From Naasia sp. SYSU D00948 (GTDB lineage: Bacteria > Actinomycetota > Actinomycetes > Actinomycetales > Microbacteriaceae), in NCBI RefSeq assembly GCF_017916515.1, contig NZ_JAFMTA010000001.1:1116001-1180000 (forward strand): DNA of 64,000 bases, in the 5' to 3' direction. Below, one piece after another: positions 8,867 to 19,694 of this stretch. Positions within the stretch are counted from its first letter, which is position 1; the number at the start of each line of letters is the position of its first letter. The notes beneath the pieces were generated by a model. The model made no database searches. It had not been told where the DNA came from and saw only the letters and a list, made by a program, of their open reading frames with translations. Position numbers and translations under genes: made by a program.

Positions 8867-10144
8867 GTGCGGATCCTCGTCCTCGGTTCCGGCGCGCGCG
8901 AGCACGCCATCGTCGATGCCCTCCTCGCCGACCCGGCCGGCCACGAGGTCCTCGCCTCCCCCGGCAACGCCGGCATCGCTCAGGTCTGCGAGTGCGTCGA
9001 CATCGGCGACATCGCCGACGACGAGGCGGTCGCCGACTATGTGATGGGGTCGACGATCGACCTCGTCGTCATCGGTCCCGAGGCGCCGCTCATCGCGGGC
9101 GTCGCCGACGCGATCCGCGAGCGCGGCATCCCCGTGTTCGGCCCCGGCCGCGCGGCCGCCGCGCTCGAGGGCAGCAAGGCGTTCGCCAAGGCCGTCATGG
9201 CGGAGGCCGGCGTGCCGACCGGACGCGCTCTCCGCGCCGCGACGCTCGCCGAGGCGGAGGAGGCGCTCGACGAGCTCGGCGGCCCGTACGTCGTGAAGGC
9301 GGACGGCCTGGCCGCCGGCAAGGGCGTCCTCGTCACCGAGGACCGCGCCGCCGCCCTCGCGCACGCGACCGCCTATCTCGAGCGCGGCTCGGTGCTCGTC
9401 GAGGAGCACCTCACGGGCCGCGAGGTCTCCCTCTTCTTCCTCTCGGACGGCCACAGCGTCCTCCCCCTCTCCCCCGCTCAGGACTACAAGCGCCTCCTCG
9501 ACGGCGACCAGGGCCCGAACACCGGCGGCATGGGCGCCTACTCCCCGCTGCCGTGGCTCTCGGACGCCTTCGGCGGCGAGGAGGCCTTCGTGCGGACGGT
9601 CCTCGAGACGGTCGCGCTCCCCGTCGTGCGCCGCCTCGAGCAGGAGGACACGCCCTTCATCGGGCTCCTCTACTGCGGCCTCATCGTCGAGGGCGCCGAC
9701 ATCCGCGTCATCGAGTTCAACGCCCGGTTCGGCGACCCGGAGACGCAGGTCGTCCTGCCGCGCCTCGCCACTCCGCTCGGCCGGCTCCTGTTCGCCGCCG
9801 CGAGCGGGGAGCTCGAGGGGATGCCGTGGCCCGAGTTCCGGGACGAGGCCGCGGTGGGCGTCGTGCTCGCGAGCGAGGGCTACCCCGACGCTCCCATCAC
9901 GGGCCGCCCGGTGTACGGCTTCGGCGACGCCCTCGGCGTCCCCGGCGTCCGCATCTCCCACGCCGCGACCGCAACTCGGGAGGGCTCGGACGACCTCGTC
10001 ACCACCGGCGGCCGGGTCCTGACGGTCGTCGCACTCGCCGAGGACTTCCGCGAGGCCCGGTCGCGGGTGTACCAGGCGGTCGACGCCCTGGACCTCGAGG
10101 GCGGGCAGTACCGCACCGACATCGCGGCCGAGGCGGCATCGTGA
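8867..10144 (+). CDS. purD: Phosphoribosylamine-glycine ligase (GAR synthetase)
   Basis: ATP-grasp enzyme joining phosphoribosylamine and glycine, step 2 of purine synthesis. The protein is 425 residues from a GTG at 8867 ([20 protein letters not shown]). Diagnostic motifs are [20 protein letters not shown] (about residue 66), the ATP-binding [16 protein letters not shown] segment (about residue 142), [16 protein letters not shown] (about residue 215) and [18 protein letters not shown] (about residue 284). The stop overlaps the GTG of purC by 4 bases. The pair forms a small purDC operon. Confidence 0.97.
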   Translation: MRILVLGSGAREHAIVDALLADPAGHEVLASPGNAGIAQVCECVDIGDIADDEAVADYVMGSTIDLVVIGPEAPLIAGVADAIRERGIPVFGPGRAAAALEGSKAFAKAVMAEAGVPTGRALRAATLAEAEEALDELGGPYVVKADGLAAGKGVLVTEDRAAALAHATAYLERGSVLVEEHLTGREVSLFFLSDGHSVLPLSPAQDYKRLLDGDQGPNTGGMGAYSPLPWLSDAFGGEEAFVRTVLETVALPVVRRLEQEDTPFIGLLYCGLIVEGADIRVIEFNARFGDPETQVVLPRLATPLGRLLFAAASGELEGMPWPEFRDEAAVGVVLASEGYPDAPITGRPVYGFGDALGVPGVRISHAATATREGSDDLVTTGGRVLTVVALAEDFREARSRVYQAVDALDLEGGQYRTDIAAEAAS

Positions 10145-10983
10145 CCCTGCCCGGCTGGGAGCACGTCTACTCGGGCAAGGTCCGGGAGCTCTACCGTCCC
10201 GCCGACGGCGCCGGCGACCGCCTCCTGGTCGTGGCATCGGACCGCGTGAGCGCGTTCGACCACGTCCTGGAGCCGGGCATCCCGGAGAAGGGGGTGCTGC
10301 TGACCCGGCTGAGCCTGTGGTGGTTCGACCGCCTGGGCGTGCCGGACCACCTGATCCAGCCGCAGAGCGTCCCCGACGAGGTCGCCGGCCGCGCGATGCT
10401 CGTGAAGGCGCTCGAGATGTACCCGATCGAATGCGTGGTGCGGGGCTATCTCACGGGCAGCGGATGGGCCGAGTACCGGGAGACGCAGAGCGTCTGCGGG
10501 GTTCCGCTGCCGGCCGGCCTCTCCGACGGGGACCGGCTCCCCGAGCCCATCTACACACCCGCCTACAAGGCTCCGCAGGGCGAGCACGACGAGAACATCA
10601 CCTTCGAGCGGACGGTGGAGCTCGTGGGCGAGGAGCGCGCCGACGAGCTGCGCCGGCTCTCCCTCGAGGTGTTCGCGACGGCCTCCGCGATCGCCGAGGA
10701 GCACGGCGTCCTCCTCGCGGACACCAAGTTCGAGTTCGGCGCCGAGCCCGACACCGGTGCGACGGTGCTCGCGGACGAGGTGCTGACGAGCGACTCGAGC
10801 CGCTACTGGGATGCCGAGGAGTGGCATCGCGGGGTTCGGGGCCGGAGCTTCGACAAGCAGATCGTCCGCGACTGGCTCGCGGCGAACTGGGACCGGACGG
10901 GGACGCCGCCGCGGCTGCCGGACGAGATCGTCGAGCGCACCGCCGCCCGCTACCGCGAGCTGATCGACCGCTTCGGCGCCTGA
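10141..10983 (+). CDS. purC: Phosphoribosylaminoimidazole-succinocarboxamide synthase (SAICAR synthetase)
   Basis: Ligates aspartate to CAIR in purine synthesis. The protein is 280 residues from a GTG at 10141, overlapping the purD stop (GTGA). Typical motifs are YSGKVRELY (about residue 8), [19 protein letters not shown] (about residue 26), [19 protein letters not shown] (about residue 94), the ADTKFEFG stretch (about residue 195) and [12 protein letters not shown] (about residue 213). The adjacent [11 protein letters not shown] fits the C-terminal family signature. It uses the longer, plant/yeast-like form of the enzyme seen in Actinobacteria. Confidence 0.97.
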   Translation: MTLPGWEHVYSGKVRELYRPADGAGDRLLVVASDRVSAFDHVLEPGIPEKGVLLTRLSLWWFDRLGVPDHLIQPQSVPDEVAGRAMLVKALEMYPIECVVRGYLTGSGWAEYRETQSVCGVPLPAGLSDGDRLPEPIYTPAYKAPQGEHDENITFERTVELVGEERADELRRLSLEVFATASAIAEEHGVLLADTKFEFGAEPDTGATVLADEVLTSDSSRYWDAEEWHRGVRGRSFDKQIVRDWLAANWDRTGTPPRLPDEIVERTAARYRELIDRFGA

Positions 10984-11074
10984 CCCTTCCTCGCCGGCGG
11001 AGGCGGCGTCCGTCCTGCGGTGCTCAGCATGCCGAGGACGGAATGCGCCGTCGCCCGCGGCTGTTCTTCCTGCC

Positions 11075-11968
11075 ATGACGACTGCTCAGGAGCGGAACGA
11101 GGACGTGCTCGCCGCCGACACCGGCATGGGGGCCGTGACGCTGAAGGTCGCGGACCTGGACCGGATGATCGCGTACTACCGCGACGGGGTCGGGCTGGAC
11201 CTCCTCGCGCAGCAGGGCGACCGCGCCGAGCTCGGCCGCGCGGGGCGCCGCGCCCTCGTCCTCGAGCAGCGGCGGGAGCTCCGTCACGCCTCGCCGTCGC
11301 AGGCCGGGCTGTACCACACGGCCTTCCTGTTCCCGGATCAGGCCGACCTCGCCGCCTCCGTGTACTCCGTCGCGAGACAGCATCCGGCCTCCTTCACCGG
11401 CAGCTCGGACCATCTCGTCAGCAAGGCGCTCTACTTCGACGACCCCGAGGGCAACGGCGTCGAGCTGTACTGGGACCGGCCGCGCAGCGAGTGGCAGTGG
11501 CAGGGGTCCCGCGTCGCGATGGCGACCATCTACCTCGACCCGAACCGCTTCCTCGCCGAGAACCTGACCGAGCAGGGCGCCGAGCGCGGCGTGCAGGGGG
11601 ATGCCGGGGTCGGCCACGTGCACCTCAAGGTCGGCGACATCGCGGCCGCGAAGGCGTTCTACGTCGACACGGTGGGCTTCGAGGTGACCGCGGAGTTCGG
11701 CGGATCGGCCCTCTTCGTGTCGGCCGGCGGCTACCACCACCACCTGGGCATGAACTCCTGGCACAGCGCCGGCGCCGGCACGCGGACCCCGGCCCTCGGC
11801 CTCGGCGAGGTCTCCATCACCGTTCCGACCCTCGACGACCTCGGCGCTCTCCGCGAGCGCCTGACGGCGCGAGGGGTCCAGCAGCGCGACACGGGCGACG
11901 GCCTCAGCTTCGACGACCCGTGGGTCAACCAGGTCCACGTCACGGTCGCCCCGCCCGCCGCACTTTGA
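11075..11968 (+). CDS. VOC-family (glyoxalase / extradiol dioxygenase-like) protein
   Basis: A 297-residue protein made of two vicinal-oxygen-chelate modules. Module 1 starts GAVTLKVADLDRMIAYYRDG (about residue 20) and includes YHTAFLFPDQADLA and YFDDPEGNGVELYWDRP (about residues 120-135). Module 2 starts GHVHLKVGDIAAAKAFYVDT (about residue 182) with YHHHLGMNSW near residue 222. The layout resembles CatE/YfiE-type catechol 2,3-dioxygenase-like proteins. The paired His and Glu residues could hold a divalent metal. The substrate is unknown. It stands alone between purC and purS and ends in a long inverted repeat. Confidence 0.85.
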   Translation: MTTAQERNEDVLAADTGMGAVTLKVADLDRMIAYYRDGVGLDLLAQQGDRAELGRAGRRALVLEQRRELRHASPSQAGLYHTAFLFPDQADLAASVYSVARQHPASFTGSSDHLVSKALYFDDPEGNGVELYWDRPRSEWQWQGSRVAMATIYLDPNRFLAENLTEQGAERGVQGDAGVGHVHLKVGDIAAAKAFYVDTVGFEVTAEFGGSALFVSAGGYHHHLGMNSWHSAGAGTRTPALGLGEVSITVPTLDDLGALRERLTARGVQQRDTGDGLSFDDPWVNQVHVTVAPPAAL

Positions 11969-12027
11969 GCGACTTGCCGGGAAATCGCGGTTGAGGGGGC
12001 GCGGAGCCCGATTTTCCGGCAAGTCGC
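11969..12027. repeat. 59-bp long inverted repeat directly after a stop codon (element C)
   Basis: Arms GCGACTTGCCGGGAAATCG (11969-11987) and CGATTTTCCGGCAAGTCGC (12009-12027) match in 18 of 19 positions around a 21-base loop rich in G. The left arm begins at the base after the TGA of the VOC gene. The element lies between co-oriented genes and is followed by the purS leader. A terminator role for the VOC transcript is plausible, although no T-run follows. The sequence is unrelated to families A and B. Confidence 0.78.
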
Positions 12028-12100
12028 GTCGTGCACGCGGCCGCTGGGGACGCAGGAACGGCCGGTAGAATCGGACGGTCCCGAAACGGAAGGTGGCAGG

Positions 12101-12351
12101 TTGCCGACCATCGTCGTCGAAGTCATGCCGAAGGCCGAGCTCCTGGACCCCCAGGGCAAGGCGGTAGCCGGAGCCCTGCGGCGCCTCGGCAAGTCCGAGT
12201 TCTCGTCCGTCCGCATCGGGAAGCGATTCGAGCTCACCGTCGACGGCCCGGTCGACGACACCGTCCTGGCCGACGTGCGCGACATCGCCCAGACCCTGCT
12301 GTCGAACGGCGTCATCGAGGACGTCGTCGCGATCCGGACGGAGGACGACCG

Positions 12352-12355
<4 letters not shown>
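12101..12355 (+). CDS. purS: Phosphoribosylformylglycinamidine synthase subunit PurS
   Basis: An 84-residue small subunit of the three-part FGAM synthetase (PurS-PurQ-PurL), which bridges glutaminase and synthetase. The sequence [20 protein letters not shown] and [14 protein letters not shown] are hallmarks. It starts with TTG at 12101, preceded by GGAAGGTGG 4-12 bases upstream; no ATG or GTG gives a full N-terminus. The stop overlaps the purQ GTG (GTGA). Confidence 0.95.
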
Positions 12356-13040
<685 letters not shown>

Positions 13041-13044
<4 letters not shown>

Positions 13045-13460
13045 CCCGAGCCCGGCGTGCTCTCCGCGGCGTGCTTCGCCGCCTTCGCCACCAGGCGTTC
13101 CAGGACGCCGCGGTCGATCCGGTCGAGCCGCGTGACGTAGAGGCATCCCTTGCCGAGCCTGTGCGGTCCCAGCTCCTCGAGCAGCGGCTCCTCCTCGGGG
13201 CGGTAGGACGGGAAGAGCCCGTACAGCGTGATGGCCGCGGCCCGCGGGGCGAAGCCCACCACGAACGTGTCGCCCTCCCGGCCGCTCGCGTACCGGTAGT
13301 GCAGGTCGCCGACCCCCACGATCCCGCCGTTCCAGAGCCGGGCCGGCAGCCCGGAGCTCCGCTCGAGCATGTCGCGGAGCTCCCTCGCCTCCGCGCGGCG
13401 TCGCTCGTCCGCGACGGACTCCACGAACTCGGTCACCGGATCCGTGCTGGTCTCGCTCAT
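13041..13460 (-). CDS. DUF1801 domain protein
   Basis: A 139-residue soluble protein of the DUF1801 (YdhG-like) family, recognisable from [20 protein letters not shown] near residue 27 and the [20 protein letters not shown] strand region. The C-terminal [20 protein letters not shown] (about residue 103) is also typical. The function of the family is unknown. The ATG at 13460 is divergent from the aldolase gene by 64 bp. Its TAG overlaps the TAG of purQ within the palindromic CTAG at 13041-13044. Confidence 0.85.
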
Positions 13461-13524
13461 GCAGCGAACGGTACCGCCGGGGTCCGACACGGGGAACGGT
13501 CCTTCGGCGCGACATAATCCGGGG

Positions 13525-14274
13525 ATGGAGAACAGACCGTCGGCGGGCATGTGGTGCCTGCTCGGGGAGAGCGGGACGACCGCCCGCGTCGCGCAGGCCG
13601 GCTACGACTGGGTGTTGCTCGACGGGCAGCACGGCGCGTTCGACCGGTCCCGCGTCACCGACGTCCTCCGTCATCGCACGGACGCGTGGTCGCGGGTGCT
13701 GGTGCGCCCCCCGGGCCTCGACACCGCGTCGATCGGCGCGGCCCTGGACGCGGGCGCCGACGGAGTCGTCGTCCCGCTCATCGACAGCGCCGCCGATGCC
13801 CGGGCCGCGGCCGACGCCGCCCTCTACCCTCCCGCCGGCCGGCGCAGCTGGGGACCGCTGACGCCGATGTGGGGCCGGGACGCACCGCCGCCGGACGCCG
13901 CCAACCGGCGAATCGAGCTGTGGGTGATGATCGAGACGCGAGGAGCCCTGGACGAGCTCGACGCCATCGTCGCGACGCCGGGTGTGACCGCCGTGTTCGT
14001 GGGGCCCAACGACCTGTCGCTCGCACTCGGCATCACGATGGACGAGCTGCTCGCGGACTCCCGCGCGAACGCTCCGCTCACCCGGATCGTGGCCGCATGC
14101 CGCGGCGCGGGGATCCGCTGCGGCGCCTACGCGGCCGAGCCGGCCATGGCGGCGCGGTTCGCCGAGCTCGGCTTCGACGACCTCGCCGTGGCGACCGACG
14201 TCGCCGCGCTCGACGCGGGCGCCGCCCTGCTGAAGGGACACGGCGCCGCTTCGCCGCGGCCCGCCTCGTACTGA
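13525..14274 (+). CDS. HpcH/HpaI-type class II aldolase/citrate-lyase family protein
   Basis: A 249-residue TIM-barrel enzyme of the HpcH/HpaI family (metal-dependent pyruvate aldolases such as 2,4-dihydroxyhept-2-ene-1,7-dioate aldolase). Diagnostic segments are DWVLLDGQHGAFD (general base His near residue 33), GADGVVVPLIDSAADARAA (about residue 80), and the metal ligands Glu in WVMIETRGALDEL (about residue 136) and Asp in VFVGPNDLSLALG (about residue 162). The ATG at 13525 gives the standard N-terminus. A longer in-frame reading upstream would overlap the DUF1801 promoter. The physiological substrate is unknown. Confidence 0.87.
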   Translation: MENRPSAGMWCLLGESGTTARVAQAGYDWVLLDGQHGAFDRSRVTDVLRHRTDAWSRVLVRPPGLDTASIGAALDAGADGVVVPLIDSAADARAAADAALYPPAGRRSWGPLTPMWGRDAPPPDAANRRIELWVMIETRGALDELDAIVATPGVTAVFVGPNDLSLALGITMDELLADSRANAPLTRIVAACRGAGIRCGAYAAEPAMAARFAELGFDDLAVATDVAALDAGAALLKGHGAASPRPASY

Positions 14275-14400
14275 GCCAGGCCTGGCCAGGCCGCTGCATG
14301 TTCCGTCGAGTGCGGTGCCTGCCGACGAGCGCGGCCTGAGCACGGCCCGCGTTCGTCGCCTCGGCGCGCTCGGCCCGCGCTCGGCCAGTCTCCGGGTCCG

Positions 14401-15000
14401 CTACTCCGCGAGCATCCCGTACAGCGACTTCCGCAGCTGGTCCATCTGCTGGATGGCCGCCGCGCGCTGCTCGGGGGTCGCGTCCGACGAGAACTGCCGG
14501 ACGGCCTTCACGAGCTTCATGAAGCTCGTCCAGAACGGGTCGTCGGCCTCGGGCTCGCCGCCCGGCAGGCCGCCCCAGGCGGCCTGGAGCCCGTCCGCGT
14601 GCTCCTCGACGTAGTCGCGGCCGGCATCGGTGAGCGTGTACTCGCCTCCGCGCACGTCCGTGCCGCTCACGACCAGGCCCTCGTCCACGAGCTGCTGCAG
14701 GGTCGGATACACCGAGCCGGGGCTCGGGCGCCAGCGTCCCTCGGTCCGCTCGTGGATCGAGCGGATCAGGCCGTAGCCGTTCGAGGGCCTCTCGGCGAGG
14801 AGCGACAGCAGGACGAGACGGACGTCGCCGCGGCGGGCGCGACCGCGGCCGCGGGGACCGAAGCCCGGGCCGAAGCCGGACCCGAAACCGGGGCCGGGGC
14901 CCCAGCCGTGCCGGCCCGGGCCGAAGGGGTGACCGAAGCCGTCGGGACCTCGGCGGGGGATGCGACCGCGGTGACCGCGGTCGGGGAAATCGGGGTGCAT
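14401..15000 (-). CDS. PadR-family regulator with Gly/Arg-rich N-terminal tail
   Basis: A 199-residue PadR protein. Residues 1-58 are a low-complexity Gly/Pro/Arg/Phe tail with FGPGFGP-type repeats. The winged helix follows with [20 protein letters not shown], then [18 protein letters not shown] and [20 protein letters not shown]. The C-terminus [20 protein letters not shown] is typical of Gly-rich-tailed PadR regulators of Actinobacteria. The ATG at 15000 is supported by AGAAGG 8 bases upstream; a longer in-frame start at 15078 would place the operator inside the gene. The upstream palindrome CGATATATCG is the same as at the first PadR locus. Confidence 0.9.
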   Translation of the reverse strand: MHPDFPDRGHRGRIPRRGPDGFGHPFGPGRHGWGPGPGFGSGFGPGFGPRGRGRARRGDVRLVLLSLLAERPSNGYGLIRSIHERTEGRWRPSPGSVYPTLQQLVDEGLVVSGTDVRGGEYTLTDAGRDYVEEHADGLQAAWGGLPGGEPEADDPFWTSFMKLVKAVRQFSSDATPEQRAAAIQQMDQLRKSLYGMLAE

Positions 15001-15049
15001 GGCTGCCTTCTCTCGGGTTCGATCGCGCGGTTGCCCGGACGACACAGTA

Positions 15050-15078
15050 ACGATATATCGGTACTTATCACGACACAA
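15050..15078 (-). promoter_or_regulatory. PadR promoter with embedded CGATATATCG operator
   Basis: Reading toward the PadR gene, TTGTGT (15078-15073) and TATCGT (15055-15050) are spaced by 17 bases and make a plausible -35/-10 pair. The palindrome CGATATATCG (15051-15060) overlaps the -10, so binding would block transcription. The palindrome core is shared with the two sites at 1269-1307. Confidence 0.6.
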
Positions 15079-15144
15079 GGACGGGCTCCGGAGCCGGGCC
15101 GCCTAGAATCGGTGGGTTCCCATCGCGAGCTGAGGAGTCCGACC

Positions 15145-17451
15145 GTGCCCGAGACCTCGCTGCAGGCTCCCGTCATCGACACCGTGGAGCGGGCGGCCGA
15201 GACCCCGGACCGCGAGCAGCCCTACGGCGCACTCGGCCTCAAGGACGACGAATACGCGCGCATCCGCGAGATCCTCGGCCGCCGCCCGACGAGCGGCGAG
15301 CTGGCCATGTACTCCGTGATGTGGAGCGAGCACTGCTCCTACAAGAGCTCCAAGGTCTGGCTGCGGCAGTTCGGCCAGAAGGTCTCCCCCGCCATGAAGA
15401 AGAACCTCATGGTCGGGATGGGCGAGAACGCCGGCGTGATCGACATCGGCGAGGGCTGGGCGGTCACGTTCAAGATCGAGAGCCACAACCACCCGAGCTA
15501 CGTCGAGCCGTTCCAGGGCGCGGCGACGGGGGTCGGCGGGATCGTCCGCGACATCATCTCGATGGGGGCACGTCCGGTCGGCGTCATGGACGCCCTCCGC
15601 TTCGGGGCGGTCGACTCGCCCGACACCGCGCGCGTCGTCCACGGGGTCGTCAGCGGCATCAGCTTCTACGGCAACTGCCTCGGCCTGCCCAACATCGGCG
15701 GCGAGACCTGGTTCGACCCGGTGTACCAGAGCAACCCCCTCGTCAACGCCCTCGCGGTCGGCGTCCTGCGGCACGAGGACCTCCACCTCGCGAACGCGCG
15801 CGGCGTCGGCAACAAGGTGGTCCTCTTCGGCGCACGCACGGGCGGCGACGGGATCGGCGGCGCGTCCATCCTCGCGTCCGACACCTTCAGCGAGGGCGGA
15901 CCGACGAAGCGTCCCGCGGTACAGGTCGGCGACCCGTTCGCCGAGAAGGTGCTCATCGAGTGCTGTCTCGAGCTGTTCCGCCAGGGGCTCGTGGAGGGCA
16001 TCCAGGACCTCGGCGCGGCCGGCATCAGCTGCGCCACGGCGGAGCTCGCGAGCAACGGGGACGGCGGCATGGCCATCGACCTCGACCAGGTGCTCCTCCG
16101 CGACCCCTCGCTGACGGCCGAGGAGATCCTCATGTCGGAGAGCCAGGAGCGGATGATGGCGATCGTCCGCCCCGAGAAGCTGGACGGCTTCCTCGCGCTG
16201 ACCGAGAAGTGGGACGTCGAGACGAGCGTGCTCGGCGAGGTCACGGACACGGGCCGGCTGCGGATCACCTGGCACGGACAGCTCATCGTCGACGTCGACC
16301 CCCGCACCGTCGCGGTCGACAGCCCGGTCTACGAGCGGCCGATCAGCCGCCCGGCCTGGATCGACGCGGTGAACGCCGACACGGCCGCCGCCCTGCCCCG
16401 CCCCGAGGACGGCGACGAGCTCCGCGAGCAGGTCCTCCGGCTCCTCGGCAGCCCCAACCTCGCCGACAAGAGCTGGATCACGGATCAGTACGACCGGTAC
16501 GTGCTGGGCAACACCGCGCTGAGCTACCCCGACGACGCCGGCATGATCCGCGTCGACGAGGCCTCAGGGCTCGGCTTCGCGATCGCGACGGACGCGAACG
16601 GCCGCTACTGCTACCTCGACCCCTACCAGGGCGCACAGCTGGCGCTGGCCGAGTCGTACCGCAACGTGGCCGTCACCGGGGCCACCCCGGCGGCGGTCTC
16701 GGACTGCCTCAACTTCGGCAGCCCCGAGAACCCCGAGGTGATGTGGCAGTTCTCCCAGGCGGTGACCGGCCTGGCCGACGGCTGCCTCGCGCTCGAGGTG
16801 CCCGTCACCGGCGGCAACGTGTCCCTCTACAACCAGACCGGGGACCAGCCGATCCACCCGACGCCCGTCGTCGCGGTGCTCGGCGTGATCGACGACGTCG
16901 CGCGCCGCATCCCGTCGGGCTGGCAGGACGAGGGCCACAACCTGTACCTGCTCGGCACCACCTCGCTGGAGCTCGACGGCTCCGCCTGGGCCGGGGTGGT
17001 CCACGACCACCTCGGCGGCCGGCCGCCGGCCGTCGACCTGGAGCGCGAGAAGGACCTGGCCGCGCTGCTGGCCGCCGCGGCCTCCGAGTCGCTCCTCGGC
17101 TCGGCGCACGACCTCGCCGACGGGGGCCTCGCGCAGGCGCTCGCCGAGTCCGCGCTGCGGTTCGGCGTCGGCGCCCGCATGTGGCTCGGCGAGCTGTGCG
17201 AGCGCGACGCCATCGACGCGGCGACCGCCCTGTTCAGCGAGTCCACCGGCCGGGTGCTGGTCTCGGTGCCGCGCGAGGACGACGTGCGGTTCGTCGGTCT
17301 GTGCGAGGGCCGCGGCTACCCCGTCCTGCGCATCGGCGTCACCGACGGGTCGGGACCGGACGCGGCGATCGAGGTCCAGGACCTGTTCCGGATCCCGCTC
17401 GACGAGCTGCGCGTCCGCTGGACGGCCACGCTGCCCGCCCACTTCGCCTGA
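15145..17451 (+). CDS. purL: Phosphoribosylformylglycinamidine synthase subunit PurL (synthetase)
   Basis: The 768-residue small-type PurL that works with PurS and PurQ to convert FGAR to FGAM. It starts with GTG at 15145 behind GAGGAG at 15132-15137. Family motifs include the ATP/Mg region [18 protein letters not shown] (about residue 58), [19 protein letters not shown] (about residue 111), [18 protein letters not shown] (about residue 232) and the second half motif [13 protein letters not shown] (about residue 553). It is separated from purSQ by the DUF1801, aldolase and PadR genes, although the three subunits form one enzyme. Confidence 0.97.
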   Translation: MPETSLQAPVIDTVERAAETPDREQPYGALGLKDDEYARIREILGRRPTSGELAMYSVMWSEHCSYKSSKVWLRQFGQKVSPAMKKNLMVGMGENAGVIDIGEGWAVTFKIESHNHPSYVEPFQGAATGVGGIVRDIISMGARPVGVMDALRFGAVDSPDTARVVHGVVSGISFYGNCLGLPNIGGETWFDPVYQSNPLVNALAVGVLRHEDLHLANARGVGNKVVLFGARTGGDGIGGASILASDTFSEGGPTKRPAVQVGDPFAEKVLIECCLELFRQGLVEGIQDLGAAGISCATAELASNGDGGMAIDLDQVLLRDPSLTAEEILMSESQERMMAIVRPEKLDGFLALTEKWDVETSVLGEVTDTGRLRITWHGQLIVDVDPRTVAVDSPVYERPISRPAWIDAVNADTAAALPRPEDGDELREQVLRLLGSPNLADKSWITDQYDRYVLGNTALSYPDDAGMIRVDEASGLGFAIATDANGRYCYLDPYQGAQLALAESYRNVAVTGATPAAVSDCLNFGSPENPEVMWQFSQAVTGLADGCLALEVPVTGGNVSLYNQTGDQPIHPTPVVAVLGVIDDVARRIPSGWQDEGHNLYLLGTTSLELDGSAWAGVVHDHLGGRPPAVDLEREKDLAALLAAAASESLLGSAHDLADGGLAQALAESALRFGVGARMWLGELCERDAIDAATALFSESTGRVLVSVPREDDVRFVGLCEGRGYPVLRIGVTDGSGPDAAIEVQDLFRIPLDELRVRWTATLPAHFA

Positions 17452-17478
17452 GGCCGGACTCCGCCGTCTCGCCGGCAT

Positions 17479-17540
17479 CCCGGGCCGTTCCGGTCAGGAC
17501 GGGCCGGAACTCCGGCCCGGAAGCACCGGAACGGCCCGAG
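17479..17540. repeat. 62-bp intergenic palindrome, family A copy 2
   Basis: Begins CCCGGGCCGTTCCGGTC and ends with ACCGGAACGGCCCGAG. It lies in the 106-bp spacer between the convergent purL and SnoaL-like genes. It has the same length and the same arm architecture as copies at 2789-2850 and 18105-18166. Confidence 0.8.
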
Positions 17541-17557
17541 TCGCGTCGGCGCCGGGC

Positions 17558-17992
17558 TCACTGGGCAGCGGCGCCGCCACTCCCCACCAGCTCACCGCGG
17601 GCCTGAGCCACGAGCTGATCGATCGGCAGATAGACCCGCAGCACGGTGATCTTCGCGGCCGCGACCTCGTAGAAGACGGAGTAGGGGACGCGGACCGTGT
17701 TGCCCGAGGGCGCGACGCCGCCGAACTCGCCGGTATGCGTGCCGGCGAACACGAACTCGGCCGCCGCGCCTCGCTCGCCCACGAGCACCTCGCCGACCTC
17801 GGGATGCGCATCGAACGCGACCTCGTGAAGGAAGCGGATCGTCTGCTCCACCTCCTGCGCGCCCCGGATCCTCATGTCGGACCAGAGGACCTCGAACAGG
17901 ACGTCCTCGGCGAAGTACCTCCCGTAGTCCCCCCGGGCGGACAGGGCATCCAGATACCCCTCCATCGTCTCGCGCACCTGCTCAGTGGACAT
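17558..17992 (-). CDS. SnoaL/NTF2-like protein
   Basis: A 144-residue protein of the NTF2-like fold (SnoaL-type polyketide-cyclase-like or ester-cyclase-like). It has an N-terminal helix [20 protein letters not shown], then YFAEDVLFEVLWSDMRIRG, EVLVGERGAAAEFVFAGTHT and a final strand KITVLRVYLPIDQLVAQ. Such proteins have a cone-shaped pocket and very diverse substrates. The ATG at 17992 follows AGGAGGGAG. It is monocistronic, with palindromic repeats of family A on both sides. Confidence 0.8.
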   Translation of the reverse strand: MSTEQVRETMEGYLDALSARGDYGRYFAEDVLFEVLWSDMRIRGAQEVEQTIRFLHEVAFDAHPEVGEVLVGERGAAAEFVFAGTHTGEFGGVAPSGNTVRVPYSVFYEVAAAKITVLRVYLPIDQLVAQARGELVGSGGAAAQ

Positions 17993-18104
17993 GGGACTCT
18001 CCCTCCTGGCCGTCGCGGGGCGCGACGGTCGGCCCCACCGTGCCACCCCGAGCGGCGACCGATCAGGGCCCAACGACCCGGCCGGCTCGCCCGCCGCCGC
18101 ACAT

Positions 18105-18166
18105 CCCGGGCCGATCCGGTGAATGTGGGCCGGCGTGCCGGCCCGGATCCGCCGAAGTGGCCCGGG
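18105..18166. repeat. 62-bp intergenic palindrome, family A copy 3
   Basis: Begins CCCGGGCCGATCCGGTG and ends CGAAGTGGCCCGGG. It is the only family A or B copy between co-oriented genes, 27 bp downstream of the MFS transporter stop (on its 3' side) and 113 bp upstream of the SnoaL-like start. Copies 2 and 3 therefore flank the SnoaL-like gene about 0.6 kb apart. Confidence 0.8.
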
Positions 18167-18192
18167 TTGCGGGCAGCCGACGGACGCCGGGG

Positions 18193-19692
18193 TCAGGGGG
18201 CGGGCGCCGCCTCTGCCTTCGGCGCCGGCGCCTCGGCCCCCCACGCGCGGTTCGGCGCGGGCTTGGCGAAGAAGAGGACGACGACGGCGCCGACGAGTGC
18301 GATCGCGGCGGGCAGCAGCAGCGACTGTCCCATCGCGGCCGCGAACCCGTCCTGCAGCGCGGCCGGCAGCGTGGCGGCGCCGAACTCTGAGGCGCCCGCC
18401 GTCGCGCCGGACGGCAGTTCGGCCGCGAGGCGGGCCTCCATGAGCACCGCGATCCCCGCGCTGCCGAGCACGGCGCCGACCTGCCGCGTGGTGTTGTAGA
18501 CCCCGGACCCGGCGCCGGCGACCTGGCGGGGCAGGTTCCTCGTCGCGGTGTTGGAGATCGGGGACCAGATGCCGGCGTTGGCGAGACCGAGTAGCGCGTT
18601 CGGCAGGAGCAGCAGCCACACGGGCGTGTCCGGCCGCAGCAGCACGGCGTACCAGGTGAGCGCGACCGCGAGGAGGATCATCCCGCCGAGGGCGAGGTTC
18701 CGCGGGTTCGTCCGGTCGACGAGCTTGCCGACCACGGGCGCGAGCACGATGCCGAGGACGGCCGTGGGGACGAGCATGAGCGCGCTCTGGGTGGGCGTCA
18801 TCCCGCGCACCGTCTGGAAGTAGAAGATCAGCGGAAGCGACATGCTCGTGACGCCGAAGCCGACCGTCGTGATCGCCGCGTTCGCCAGCGAGAAGTTGCG
18901 ATCGCGGAAGAGCGCGAGGGGCAGGAGGGGCTCGCCCCGGCCGAACCGCTGCCAGAGGACGAACAGCGTGAGGACGACGAGCCCGGCGATGATGAGCGAC
19001 CACACGGAGATCGGCCCCGCGATGACGCCCCAGTCGTACGTCTCCCCCTCCTGGATCCCGAAGACGAGCAGGAACATGCCCACCGCGCTGAGGACGACGC
19101 CGAGCAGGTCGAAGCGGTGCGGGTGGGTGGGCAGGTTCGGGACGTTCCGCAGCACGAGGACGAACGCGAGGACCCCGACCGGCACGTTGAGGAAGAAGAT
19201 CCACTCCCAGCCGAACCCGTCCACGAGAAGGCCGCCGAGCACGGGTCCCACCAGGGTCGCGACGCCCGCGGTGGCGCCCCAGAGGCCCATCGCCGCGCCT
19301 CGGCGGTCCGGGGGGAAGATGCGGGTGATGACGGCCATCGTCTGGGGCGTCATCATCGCAGCGCCGAGCCCCTGGACGACGCGCGCGGCGATCAGCATCT
19401 CGATGCTGTCGGCGAGGCCGCACCAGGCCGAGGAGAGCGTGAACACGGTCAGGCCGCCGAGATACAGCCGCTTGGGGCCGAAGCGGTCGCCCAGCCGGCC
19501 CGTGATCAGCAGCGGCACGGCGTAGGCGAGGAGGTACGCGCTCGTGACCCAGATGACGGCGTTGATGTCGGTGTCGAGTCCCCGCAGGATGGCCGGGTTC
19601 GCGACCGAGACGATCGTCGTGTCCACGAGGATCATGAAGAACCCCAGCACGAGCGACCAGAGCGCCGGCCAGGGACGGATGTGCGGATCCAC
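18193..19692 (-). CDS. DHA2-family (14-TM) MFS multidrug transporter
   Basis: A 499-residue proton-coupled drug efflux protein of the EmrB/QacA type. It has about 14 hydrophobic segments. The motif VDTTIVSVANPAI in TM1 (D at about residue 24) and the loop-2-3 motif GRLGDRFGPKRLYLGG (about residues 66-81) are present. The motif-C sequence GPVLGGLLVDGFGWEWIF (about residue 150) marks the antiporter subgroup. The GTG at 19692 has AGAAGGAGT just upstream, and the gene follows the PadR gene with a 2-base gap. The pair is a typical regulator-efflux operon, so induction by the exported toxin is likely. Confidence 0.92.
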   Translation of the reverse strand: MDPHIRPWPALWSLVLGFFMILVDTTIVSVANPAILRGLDTDINAVIWVTSAYLLAYAVPLLITGRLGDRFGPKRLYLGGLTVFTLSSAWCGLADSIEMLIAARVVQGLGAAMMTPQTMAVITRIFPPDRRGAAMGLWGATAGVATLVGPVLGGLLVDGFGWEWIFFLNVPVGVLAFVLVLRNVPNLPTHPHRFDLLGVVLSAVGMFLLVFGIQEGETYDWGVIAGPISVWSLIIAGLVVLTLFVLWQRFGRGEPLLPLALFRDRNFSLANAAITTVGFGVTSMSLPLIFYFQTVRGMTPTQSALMLVPTAVLGIVLAPVVGKLVDRTNPRNLALGGMILLAVALTWYAVLLRPDTPVWLLLLPNALLGLANAGIWSPISNTATRNLPRQVAGAGSGVYNTTRQVGAVLGSAGIAVLMEARLAAELPSGATAGASEFGAATLPAALQDGFAAAMGQSLLLPAAIALVGAVVVLFFAKPAPNRAWGAEAPAPKAEAAPAP

Positions 19693-19694
19693 TG

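Noticed and set aside
8732-10237. A 501-codon open frame opposite purD, and similar long antisense frames opposite purC, purL, purA and the NCS1 gene
   Set aside because: High GC keeps antisense frames open. The translated sequences are Arg/Gly/Asp-rich, lack motifs, and lie over well-supported enzymes.
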